Of a stretch of 64,000 nt of DNA, positions 31,856 to 38,829 are shown in pieces. The number at the start of each line of letters is the position of its first letter. Within the stretch, counting starts at the first letter, position 1. Made by a program: the position numbers and the translations under genes. Source of the stretch: JAHQVK01 sp039819565 (GTDB taxonomy: Bacteria > Myxococcota > Kuafuiibacteriia > Kuafuiibacteriales > Kuafuiibacteriaceae); the NCBI GenBank assembly GCA_039819565.1, contig JBCBRU010000001.1, positions 1-64,000 of the forward strand, written 5' to 3'. The notes under the pieces were generated by a model, which saw only the letters and a list, made by a program, of their open reading frames with translations, searched no databases and had not been told where the DNA came from.

Positions 31856-32950
31856 ATGAAGGCAAGCACTCGAAGAACCTCGCTGATAGTAGGGATGGCA
31901 GCGGCGGCTCTCGCATGCTCGAAGGCGCCGCCAACTACGACTCCTGACGAGCCCTCAAGCCAACCTTCGAGCCTCCCGACCGATCACTCGGTCTCGACCT
32001 CACCCATAGATCTCGAGGCGCTCTTCGCACCCCCGAAGGGCCTTCCCGAGGTCGTGGCTAAAGTCGAGGAGGTTCCGGTCCCCCGCGACGAGCTCATCCA
32101 CGAGCTCCGGCAGCTGCAGGTTCAGTTGACCGCAGCAGGTCTCCCAGATCGACTGACTCGAGACGAGGTTCTGACCAGCGCCCTGTCCCGAGCCGTGGAT
32201 CGCCACCTCGAGCGTCTCTTGGCCGAGGACCTGGGGGTTGAGGCCGAAGAACGGGCGGTGGCCGCGTGGCTGGAGAACATCGAAGGACGCATGAAGGCCG
32301 ACCCAGCCTTTGCCGCCTTCCTTCTGCGGGCGGGCAAGGACGAGACTCAGCGCGCCCTCGATGCTCGTCGTGAAGCCCTGATGGGGGCCATTACCTCAGC
32401 GCTCCGATCGCGCGCCCAAGAGACCCTGGCCGCCGAAGCTCGGGACTACTATGATCGGCATCCCCAGGACTATGTGGAGCGCGCGGGGACGGAGGTCTGG
32501 CGGGCCTTTGTGAAGGCGCCCCGAGGCATCCCCCAGCGCGATCGGGATGCCGCCCGGGCGCGGGCCGAAGGACTCCGCAAGGCGGCCAAGAAAGACCCGA
32601 ATCAGTTCGAAAATCTCGCCATCGCCCGCTCCGACGGCGGGAAGGCGGCGGAGGGGGGCTATCTCGGCTACGTCCCCGAAGGAGCTCTCCCCGAGAAACT
32701 CTACGCACAGGTTCGCAAGGCCAAGCCCGGCTCGATCCTGCCGCTGTGGGAGGACGCGGCGGGGTTCGCGGTCCACCGCGTCGGCAAATCCCGCGAGGAG
32801 CGCGTGGTGCCGTTCGAGGAGGCCCAGGAGACGATCCTCGATCGGGTGTTTGGCCCCGTGATGCAGAAGGAGATCGACGCAGCGATGAAGAAACTCAGGG
32901 CCGAGAAAGCGGTCGTCGTGCTCGCCGAAGGCTTGACGTACAAGCCTTGA
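31856..32950 (+). CDS. Parvulin-type peptidyl-prolyl isomerase lipoprotein
   Basis: 364 residues. Lipoprotein signal with lipobox AALAC (Cys21) and a Pro/Ser/Thr linker. A SurA/PrsA-like N-terminal helical region spans about 65-205 (VVAKVEEVPVPRDELIHELR, LTRDEVLTSALSRAVDRHLE), then a rotamase domain at about 215-320 (VWRAFVKAPRGIPQRD, FENLAIARSDGGKAAEGGYL, LGYVPEGALPEKL, GFAVHRVGKSREE). It likely helps fold envelope proteins. ATG 31856 is chosen because the longer frame runs through the tRNA-Arg region and has no signal peptide. It is convergent with the SH3-barrel gene (15 bp). Confidence 0.85.
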   Translation: MKASTRRTSLIVGMAAAALACSKAPPTTTPDEPSSQPSSLPTDHSVSTSPIDLEALFAPPKGLPEVVAKVEEVPVPRDELIHELRQLQVQLTAAGLPDRLTRDEVLTSALSRAVDRHLERLLAEDLGVEAEERAVAAWLENIEGRMKADPAFAAFLLRAGKDETQRALDARREALMGAITSALRSRAQETLAAEARDYYDRHPQDYVERAGTEVWRAFVKAPRGIPQRDRDAARARAEGLRKAAKKDPNQFENLAIARSDGGKAAEGGYLGYVPEGALPEKLYAQVRKAKPGSILPLWEDAAGFAVHRVGKSREERVVPFEEAQETILDRVFGPVMQKEIDAAMKKLRAEKAVVVLAEGLTYKP

Positions 32951-32965
32951 GGGGGCGGCCCGAGC

Positions 32966-34354
32966 TCAGAAGAGAGAGTACGTGGCTCCGAGCAGGATAG
33001 CCTGCCTAAGCTCGGAGACTTCGGCTTCGCTGATCGTAGCGTCCAGGGTCGAAGCCCCCGAGAATCCCACCGACCTTCCATCCACCGTGTATCGAGCGAC
33101 CAGACCGAAGCGAGCGTCGAAGAGATAGTGGACGTCCACCGCTCCTCGTCCTCCGAGGGCCAGGCCCGCTTCCGTGCCGAGACTCGCAGGACGCGGCGAG
33201 ACCGCCCCCAGGGAGAAGGCCCCCTCCCCTTCGAACAGGAAGGACCCGAACGCATACTGAACCCGCAGCCCGACGAGACCTGAGTGCCCAGACGTGGAGA
33301 CGAAGGTGGCGGTCCGGGCGCCAGGAAGCGCGAGGTCCAGGCTCAGGTCGTCGTAGGCATAGCCCACCTCCGGAGCGAGAGTGAGAGCACCGAGACGCAA
33401 CGGCCATCCCGCTCGAAAATCCAAGGAAAGCGTGGTCCCGCCCGCGCTTCCCCCGCCTGCCTCTGGCTCCAGGCCTTCGAGGGTCCCGAAGAGCCCTCCG
33501 AGACGGACGGCTATCGGCCCGAGATCGGTCACCTGGATCTCGAGACCCAGCCCGGCTGACATCGACGACAGCTCGTATCGGCGCTCACCTGAGACGGCGT
33601 CGGAGTCCAGCTGCTGGGAGGGAAGGACCACGCCCCCAAAGGCGGCTGCGGTGAGATGCAGTCCGTCGCCACCGAGCTGCCGGTGCGAGGGAGGGCGCTC
33701 GGCAGTGACGAGGAGCGAGTCGGACGAAGCCTCTGCGTCATCCGAGCGACCGGGCGTCGCGTCGGTCTCTAGGGCCAACGCGGTGACCGTCGGCCCCTCC
33801 CCGCCGGGGGCCACGGGCAGTTCGGGAGAAAGCTTGGGTAGGCCCTCTGACGTGACCCATCCCACATCCCCCCGGTCGTCGCGGACCTCGACCCATACGC
33901 CATCCGGGGTCCGACGAAGCGGGAGGATCCGAGCCTCCGCGGGCAGGACCCGACGCGGGGCCGCCCCCTCCTGAGGACGCTCTCTCAGGACCATCCGGGT
34001 AGAGGTGACGGCAAACTTGCGTTTGCTTCCTGAGCCCACGGGGAGGCTCTCGCCGCGAGGTAGTTTGGCCAAGCGAGCCCTACCTCGAGAACCCAGCCGC
34101 TTTGCCGGTACCCACCCCAGCTGCTTTCGGAAGCGCATGAGGACCCAGTTCCCGTCCGCGGAGACCTCTTCCAGGCGGCCGCAGCGCCGTTTTTCGAAGA
34201 ACGTACGGACCGGATAGTTCAGCCCAGGACCGTTGCGAAGGGGCGTCTTGGCTCGAACCCGGACTCGTCCTTTGCGACACTTCGCCTCGGCCTGCATGGA
34301 AACGGCGGAGAGCGCGGCGATCGTCACCGCGAGCGCGACGAGCTTGGTTCGCAT
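32966..34354 (-). CDS. Tandem bacterial SH3 plus C-terminal outer-membrane beta-barrel protein
   Basis: 462 residues. ATG 34354 overlaps the preceding stop as TGATG and opens a signal peptide (KLVALAVTIAALSAVSMQAEA). Two SH3-like domains follow: GRVRVRAKTPLRNGPGLNYP to about 85, and RMVLRERPQEGAAPRRVLP to about 180 with GVWVEVRDDRGDVGWV. An acidic linker leads to about 230 residues of alternating strands (LHLTAAAFGGVVLP, SAGLGLEIQVTDLGPIAVRL, FLFEGEGAFSLG, GLVARYTVDGRSVGF) ending in aromatic YSLF, as outer-membrane barrels do. SH3b domains may contact peptidoglycan while the barrel sits in the outer membrane. An in-frame ATG at 34366 is an alternative start. Confidence 0.75.
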   Translation of the reverse strand: MRTKLVALAVTIAALSAVSMQAEAKCRKGRVRVRAKTPLRNGPGLNYPVRTFFEKRRCGRLEEVSADGNWVLMRFRKQLGWVPAKRLGSRGRARLAKLPRGESLPVGSGSKRKFAVTSTRMVLRERPQEGAAPRRVLPAEARILPLRRTPDGVWVEVRDDRGDVGWVTSEGLPKLSPELPVAPGGEGPTVTALALETDATPGRSDDAEASSDSLLVTAERPPSHRQLGGDGLHLTAAAFGGVVLPSQQLDSDAVSGERRYELSSMSAGLGLEIQVTDLGPIAVRLGGLFGTLEGLEPEAGGGSAGGTTLSLDFRAGWPLRLGALTLAPEVGYAYDDLSLDLALPGARTATFVSTSGHSGLVGLRVQYAFGSFLFEGEGAFSLGAVSPRPASLGTEAGLALGGRGAVDVHYLFDARFGLVARYTVDGRSVGFSGASTLDATISEAEVSELRQAILLGATYSLF

Positions 34355-35031
34355 CAGGGCGCGCATGCCGTCACCATGAGCATCCCCGCATCGGGGGGCT
34401 CGCAGAAGCAGGGGGCAGAGTCCGGCCCGCAATCGACACCGGCATCGGGAGGAGACGACAGAAAGTCAGCCACCTGGCAGTCCGCGGCCTGAGTAAGCAG
34501 GGCGTCGAGGCGAGCGGGGACGGGGCCAAAATAAGACGGGCCCACGTGGTCGGGGTGCGCGGGAAGGTGGCGCCACAACCTCCCCACGGGCGCCTCGGTG
34601 TCGAGCCTCTCCGCCTCCACCAGAAGGGGCCACAGGGCGTCGATGCCCTCCTGGAATCGGCTCCCTATCTGATCTCCAAACGGGATGAAGGGCGCCACGC
34701 CGCCGCCGTGGCAGGCCGACGAGCCGTCGGGGCCGCTGCATGTCGCCTCAGGCACGGCCCAGTCCCAAAAGACCTCCCGATAGCCCGCTTCAGAGGCTCG
34801 GAACGGCCAGTCCACGGGGAGACCCGTAGGCAGCGTCAACGGCTGGCAGCCCAGATCGGGGGCCGGACCGAGATCTGGCGGCCCCAAATCGGGTTCTCCA
34901 CCATCGGCTCCGAGATCGGGACTCGCGTCGGGAAGTCCACCCATGGGCAGCTGGTCCTCCCCGAACTCCACGCTCCCACACGCGGTGCCGAGGAGGACCA
35001 GCGGCATACGAAGCCAAAAAACCGTCCTCAT
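34354..35031 (-). CDS. Lipoprotein with Asp/Leu/Gly/Pro linker
   Basis: 225 residues starting at ATG 35031, giving MRTVFWLRMPLVLLGTAC with lipidated Cys18. Longer in-frame starts lack a signal. The linker (about 25-60) repeats DLG and PDLGPP. The C-terminal domain contains TCSGPDGSSACHGGG, reminiscent of cytochrome-like surface lipoproteins but with no true CxxCH heme site, and a Cys-rich end (DCGPDSAPCFCEPPDAG). Function unknown. It is translationally linked to the SH3-barrel gene (TGATG), so the two may act as an envelope pair; the cytochrome gene is divergent. Confidence 0.65.
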   Translation of the reverse strand: MRTVFWLRMPLVLLGTACGSVEFGEDQLPMGGLPDASPDLGADGGEPDLGPPDLGPAPDLGCQPLTLPTGLPVDWPFRASEAGYREVFWDWAVPEATCSGPDGSSACHGGGVAPFIPFGDQIGSRFQEGIDALWPLLVEAERLDTEAPVGRLWRHLPAHPDHVGPSYFGPVPARLDALLTQAADCQVADFLSSPPDAGVDCGPDSAPCFCEPPDAGMLMVTACAP

Positions 35032-35216
35032 CGAGAGCGAGCTAGGCAAGGCCCGTGCCGCGCCACGGACTGCGTCATCAACGGGCGGTTTCGTCGCTTC
35101 CGAGGAGCCTGGTCGCCGTCCCCTGGTGAGCGGAGTCATCGTCCCGGTCCGAGGGGCGCGACCCGCGCCCTCGCGATCGTGGACAAGAAGACGAAGCCAC
35201 GGCGAGTCTTCGAGCC

Positions 35217-35714
35217 GTGGGGCGCCGAGCTCTCGCCATTGGATCGAGCGCCCTCGCTGCTCTCGCGCTGGGGCTGGCCTACCTCATGCTTCGGCCGGGC
35301 CCTGCGCTCGTGCCTCAAACAAGTACACATGGCCCGGACCGCGCAGCCTGTCTCGACTGCCACGTGCCGTTCTCCGGAACCCCGAGCACCCGCTGCCTGG
35401 GTCCGAGCTGCCATGGCGCTCTCGCTACCGGGACCCCACCTCGCGACGGCCCTGTGCTGCCCGTGCGCTACCACGTCGTGCTTCGGGGCGAGGACTGCGG
35501 GCAATGCCACGAGGAGCATGCCGACCGCGACACCGCGACCGGAGACCCCCACCGAGGGATGGCTCTCGAAGTCCTGAGGAGCAAGTGCGATCAGTGTCAC
35601 CTCGACGCCCGACCGCCTTCTCATCCCCGCACTGAGGGCAGCTGCGGTCGCTGCCACACCCTCGAGACGTGGGAGAACGCCCGCAACGAAGGCGGCGCTC
35701 AGCTGCCAAAGTAA
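35217..35714 (+). CDS. Pentaheme c-type cytochrome, membrane-anchored
   Basis: 165 residues from GTG 35217. One N-terminal membrane anchor (about 5-25). Five covalent heme sites: C45LDCH49, C60LGPSCH66 (an expanded CX4CH), C94GQCH98, C124DQCH128 and C143GRCH147. Extra His residues (THGPD, RYHVV, EEHAD, DPHRG, PSHPR) are suitable distal ligands, as in class III (c3/c7-like) cytochromes. It probably carries electrons in the periplasm. It is divergent from the 34354-35031 lipoprotein and its end overlaps the next convergent gene by 16 bp. The redox partner is not evident here. Confidence 0.88.
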   Translation: MGRRALAIGSSALAALALGLAYLMLRPGPALVPQTSTHGPDRAACLDCHVPFSGTPSTRCLGPSCHGALATGTPPRDGPVLPVRYHVVLRGEDCGQCHEEHADRDTATGDPHRGMALEVLRSKCDQCHLDARPPSHPRTEGSCGRCHTLETWENARNEGGAQLPK

Positions 35715-36742
35715 GCAGCGCCCCCGACACGCAAAAGCGCCACCACGGCCAAGGCCGAGGCCACGGAGGCCGCCGTCGGCACGCGCAGGGGGTGAGAAAA
35801 GAACCAACCCAGGGCGAGGGACGCGAGCCCGAGGGCGCCGAGAAGGAAGTCGAGCTCCGTCGAGGCCGTCTGGGCTGCTCGGCTGATCAGAGCCCCGCTT
35901 CCGAGCAGGAAGCCCCCCCAGGCCATGGTCGCTCCGGGGTGTCCACCGAGGAAGACCCCGAGTCCGAGGGCGACGGGAGCCCCGAAAAGGAGGACGTCGG
36001 TCGGCAGGAGGGCGGCAGCGATCAGCGCTGCCACCAGCGAGCCCGCGAAGCCCAGAGCGCGTCGGGGAACCGGCGAGGCCATCCGTGGAGCGACTTCCAC
36101 GCGACGTCCGTCGGCCGGACGGGGCTGCGAGGCGCGAGCATGTTCTCTTCTGGGAGCAGCCGAACGCCGGCGTACGCGGGCCTGTTCGGGGGCCAAAGAC
36201 CGCTCCGCCGAAGGGCGGCGAATCACTTCGGGAGGCGGCGCCGACTCCACGTCACGCCCTGGGGTTCGGGCGTCCGGGTCCGCCGGCTGCCGGCGAAGCA
36301 CCGGGCGAGCCGAGCTCTTGGACTCGCCTTTCGGACCGAGGGCCGGATCTCGCACCGCGGAGGCTTTGACCTCGACCGGCTCGGGGATCGTGCCGCGGTC
36401 GGGGGCGGCCTCGGGAGCCGCGGACCCCGCCGTCGCCCCCACCGCGGAGGCCGAGCGGACCGGTACGACCAAGGGGGCCTCCACCGGGAGCTCGAGGCGC
36501 ATGCCCGGGGTGGAGGCGTGAGGAGGCGAAAGCTGGGCCTGTACGGCGATCTCCTCCCGCGCACGTCCCCTCAGGACGGCGAGCCGAGACGCCGCGACGT
36601 AGCCCCGGGCGGCCAGAATCTCGTCCACGCCCCTTCGTCCCGAGAACCGCGCGAAAAGGAAGTGCACGTCCTCGACCTCCTCGTCAGTGAGGAGGCCGAG
36701 ACGGTTGAGCATGCGAAGGAAGGCGGCGTCTTGCCCGTTCAT
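35699..36742 (-). CDS. Integral membrane protein with N-terminal helical domain and Pro-rich linker
   Basis: 347 residues. The first 60 form an amphipathic helical module (FLRMLNRLGLLTDEEVEDVH, GRRGVDEILAARGYVAASRL), similar in feel to small regulatory or DnaJ-like helical domains. About 90-225 is a basic, Pro/Ala/Ser/Glu-rich disordered linker. The C-terminus has about four membrane segments (GFAGSLVAALIAAALLP, LLFGAPVALGLGVFLGG, FLLGALGLASLALGWFF, ALAVVALLRVGGAAYF). No family recognised. It is preceded on the same strand by tRNA-Cys and is convergent with the cytochrome. Confidence 0.7.
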   Translation of the reverse strand: MNGQDAAFLRMLNRLGLLTDEEVEDVHFLFARFSGRRGVDEILAARGYVAASRLAVLRGRAREEIAVQAQLSPPHASTPGMRLELPVEAPLVVPVRSASAVGATAGSAAPEAAPDRGTIPEPVEVKASAVRDPALGPKGESKSSARPVLRRQPADPDARTPGRDVESAPPPEVIRRPSAERSLAPEQARVRRRSAAPRREHARASQPRPADGRRVEVAPRMASPVPRRALGFAGSLVAALIAAALLPTDVLLFGAPVALGLGVFLGGHPGATMAWGGFLLGSGALISRAAQTASTELDFLLGALGLASLALGWFFSHPLRVPTAASVASALAVVALLRVGGAAYFGS

Positions 36743-36764
36743 GGGGCGCTCGCTACTGCGTTTG

Positions 36765-36837
36765 AGGTGCCGACCGGACTCGAACCGGTGAATGTAGGTT
36801 TTGCAAACCTATGGCTTACCAACTTGCCTACGGCACC
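36765..36837 (-). tRNA. tRNA-Cys (GCA anticodon)
   Basis: Minus-strand cloverleaf: acceptor GGTGCCG/CGGCACC, D arm GGC...GCC, anticodon stem TAGGT/ACCTA with loop TTGCAAA (anticodon GCA), variable CATTC, T arm ACCGG-TTCGAGT-CCGGT. U discriminator as expected for Cys identity. 73 nt; CCA is not encoded. Confidence 0.95.
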
Positions 36838-36883
36838 GCGGACAGCCCTTCTGCCGGCAGCCCGGCCCATCGTCAAGGCTGAA

Positions 36884-37162
36884 TCAGGACTGCGGCTCGG
36901 GATCCGCGAAGGTGGGGATCAGCGTGAACTCGCGACCGGTCGAACCTTCCAGCTCCCTGTGAAGGAGCTTGGCCCCTTCCAGGTCCATGACATCCGTGAG
37001 CGGACGCCACTCAACGGTTTCGCCCTTCTTCCAGGCGCGGGCGGGGCCCTGGGGATCCTTCGCGATCCGTTCAACCTCAGCTTCGAGCTGGATGTCGGTG
37101 ACCCCGAAGAAGGTCTCTTCGCGGTCATGATTGATGATCTGGTAGACGACGTGGGTGCCCAC
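36884..37162 (-). CDS. Small hypothetical protein, possibly GIY-YIG-like
   Basis: 92 residues. The sequence is coherent and not a low-complexity shadow: HVVYQIINHDREETFFGVT, LEAEVERIAKDPQGPARAWK, VEWRPLTDVMDLEGAKLLHR. The pattern VYxIxNxx...FFGVT recalls the opening of GIY-YIG nucleases (YxIxNxxxxxxYxGxT), but the catalytic Arg/Glu part is not clear, so only a distant or partial resemblance can be claimed. Start 37162 is a GTG. It follows tRNA-Cys in orientation order, and its gene neighbour fmdB is divergent. Confidence 0.5.
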   Translation of the reverse strand: MGTHVVYQIINHDREETFFGVTDIQLEAEVERIAKDPQGPARAWKKGETVEWRPLTDVMDLEGAKLLHRELEGSTGREFTLIPTFADPEPQS

Positions 37163-37290
37163 GAAGCGTGGGTAGCCACCTCCTGCCTCCCCGTCAATAC
37201 GGCCTCAGCGGCGCACTCGAGGCGTTTTCACGAGATCTGCGGCGAGATCGACTTGACCACACCGCCGCCTGTGCTCAAACGAACGCCGCC

Positions 37291-37650
37291 ATGCCTCTTT
37301 ACGAGTATCGCTGTGCCGCTTGCGGCCACGACCTCGAAGCCATCCAGAAGTTCTCGGATGCGCCCCTCACAGACTGCCCTGCATGCGGCGCCCCGAAGCT
37401 CGAAAAGCTGCTTTCGCAGTCGAGCTTCGCGTTGAAAGGGGGCGGTTGGTACGCCGACGGGTATGGTCCCAACGGAGCCAAGAAGGATGACGAGGCTTCC
37501 AAGAAGACCTCCGAATCCGCCTCCGAAGACTCGAAGTCCAGCGACACAAAATCCGGCGACGGAAAGTCTAAGGAGACGAAGTCCGGGGAAAGCAAGTCGA
37601 GCTCCGAGTCCCCCAAGAAACCCGAAGGCTCCAAGGCGTCCAACGCCTGA
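37291..37650 (+). CDS. FmdB-type zinc-ribbon protein with Ser/Lys tail
   Basis: 119 residues. The FmdB putative regulatory domain is complete at about 1-45: MPLYEYRCAACGHDLEAIQK and DCPACGAPKLEKLLS, where two CxxC pairs bind zinc. The Tyr/Phe-rich SSFALKGGGWYADGYGP is the family tail. The last 60 residues are a low-complexity Ser/Lys/Asp/Glu tail (KKDDEASKKTSESASEDSK). FmdB proteins are small cytoplasmic proteins of uncertain role, sometimes linked to transcription. ATG 37291 starts exactly at the family start. It is convergent with ihfA (6 bp between stops). Confidence 0.88.
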   Translation: MPLYEYRCAACGHDLEAIQKFSDAPLTDCPACGAPKLEKLLSQSSFALKGGGWYADGYGPNGAKKDDEASKKTSESASEDSKSSDTKSGDGKSKETKSGESKSSSESPKKPEGSKASNA

Positions 37651-37656
37651 GCCAGG

Positions 37657-37998
37657 CTACTCGTTGAGCTGGTCTTTCAAGACTTGAGAGGGCTTGAAGG
37701 TCAGCACTCGACGCGCCGAAATCTCGATATCGCGACCGGTTTGGGGGTTGCGCCCCACGCGTGCCTTCTTCTCGCGCACGAGAAAGTTTCCGAAACCTGA
37801 GATCTTGACCGGCTCGCCACGGGCGAGGGTCTCTTTGATACCTTCGAAAAGCAGATCGACGATCTCGGCCGAGTCGCGACGAGAAAGCCCGCCGACCTGT
37901 GTGTACACCGCTTCGACGAAATCCGCCTTGGTGAGGGTTCGGCCGATGCCTCCCCCATTGGCCGCGCCGTAGTTGGTTGGGCTTCCGTCCGCCATCAT
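37657..37998 (-). CDS. ihfA: Integration host factor alpha-type DNA-bending protein
   Basis: 113 residues. HU/IHF fold: LTKADFVEAVYTQVGGLSRR dimer helices, PVKISGFGNFLVREKKARVG, the DNA-intercalating GRNPQTGRDI arm, and ISARRVLTFKPSQ. An N-terminal Gly-rich extension of about 18 residues precedes it. IHF bends DNA in recombination, replication and sigma54 transcription. Two adjacent ATGs (37998, 37995) follow a strong AAGGAGAAGG site; either start is possible. It lies last in the pheS-pheT-merR-ihfA run, 19 bp after merR. Confidence 0.92.
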   Translation of the reverse strand: MMADGSPTNYGAANGGGIGRTLTKADFVEAVYTQVGGLSRRDSAEIVDLLFEGIKETLARGEPVKISGFGNFLVREKKARVGRNPQTGRDIEISARRVLTFKPSQVLKDQLNE

Positions 37999-38017
37999 CC
38001 TTCTCCTTCTTGTGAGC

Positions 38018-38749
38018 TCATGATTCTTCGACGGCCTCCAGGAGCTCGATCACGGCTCGCCGCATCTCTTCGAGCTTGGCGCGAACATGACCGGCATCCG
38101 AGGGCGCCGTAGGGTAGGTGGTGGGGACCGCCGACACCATAGACATCGGACGGCCGCCGTGACGTCGCGCGGCTTCGATGCTGGCCCGAGTTTGAGCCAC
38201 GGTCAGTCCAGCATCATGACGAAGACGACGAATCTGGAGGAGCTGCGCGACGTGTGAACGCGTGTAGCGCCGCTGGTTGGTCTCCGTCTTCTCGGGGAGC
38301 ACCCACTCGAACTCCGTCTCCCAAAACCGCAAGACGTGGGGTTTTACACCGACGATGCGGGCCGCCTCACCGATACGAAAACTCTCCGTCCCAGCGGGAA
38401 TCCGGGGGTCATCCACCGTCTCCAATCGGGGATCGTCCACCTCCGGCGCGGGCTCCGGCACCGGCAGAAGACTGTCCAGCGGACCTCCCACTGTCGTCCA
38501 GTGCGGCGAGGCCCAGTCCGCGGGCTCGTCGCTCACCGCTTCGTCTTCGGGGGCGGGCGTGGGGGGTGACGCCTCCGCGGTGGGGGCCGGACCTTCGCGA
38601 GCCTCACTGGCTCCGTAGCGCGGGCCGCGAGCCTCCGCTTCGACGGTACGATGGAGGGCCAAGGTCTCTCGATCGCGAAGGAGAGCCATGGCTTCGCGAG
38701 CGCGCCGCTCGTGCTCACTCTCTCCGTTGGGGTCCTTCGGGTCCGCCAT
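38018..38749 (-). CDS. MerR-family regulator with N-terminal disordered extension
   Basis: About 243 residues. The winged helix-turn-helix is near 130-200: SFRIGEAARIVGVKPHVLRF, TNQRRYTRSHVAQLLQIRRL, HDAGLTVAQTRASIEAAR. This is the PF13411 type found with pheST and ihfA in many bacteria. The first 120 residues are acidic, Pro-rich and probably disordered. The C-terminal helix (VRAKLEEMRRAVIELLEAVE) may dimerise it. ATG 38749 gives MADPKDPNGESEHERRA; the in-frame start at 38791 only adds Arg/Gly-rich sequence. No ligand-binding domain is seen. Confidence 0.85.
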   Translation of the reverse strand: MADPKDPNGESEHERRAREAMALLRDRETLALHRTVEAEARGPRYGASEAREGPAPTAEASPPTPAPEDEAVSDEPADWASPHWTTVGGPLDSLLPVPEPAPEVDDPRLETVDDPRIPAGTESFRIGEAARIVGVKPHVLRFWETEFEWVLPEKTETNQRRYTRSHVAQLLQIRRLRHDAGLTVAQTRASIEAARRHGGRPMSMVSAVPTTYPTAPSDAGHVRAKLEEMRRAVIELLEAVEES

Positions 38750-38829
38750 GGGCGAGGTCGCGAGAATGCCTCCGGGCCTCCTCGAGGTCAAGGCGAGCTC
38801 CCCTCAAATACCCGAAACACTTTGGATAA

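Noticed and set aside
34354..35031. Possible heme site around SSACHGG in the lipoprotein
   Set aside because: The first Cys is too far away (no CxxCH), so covalent heme binding is not supported.
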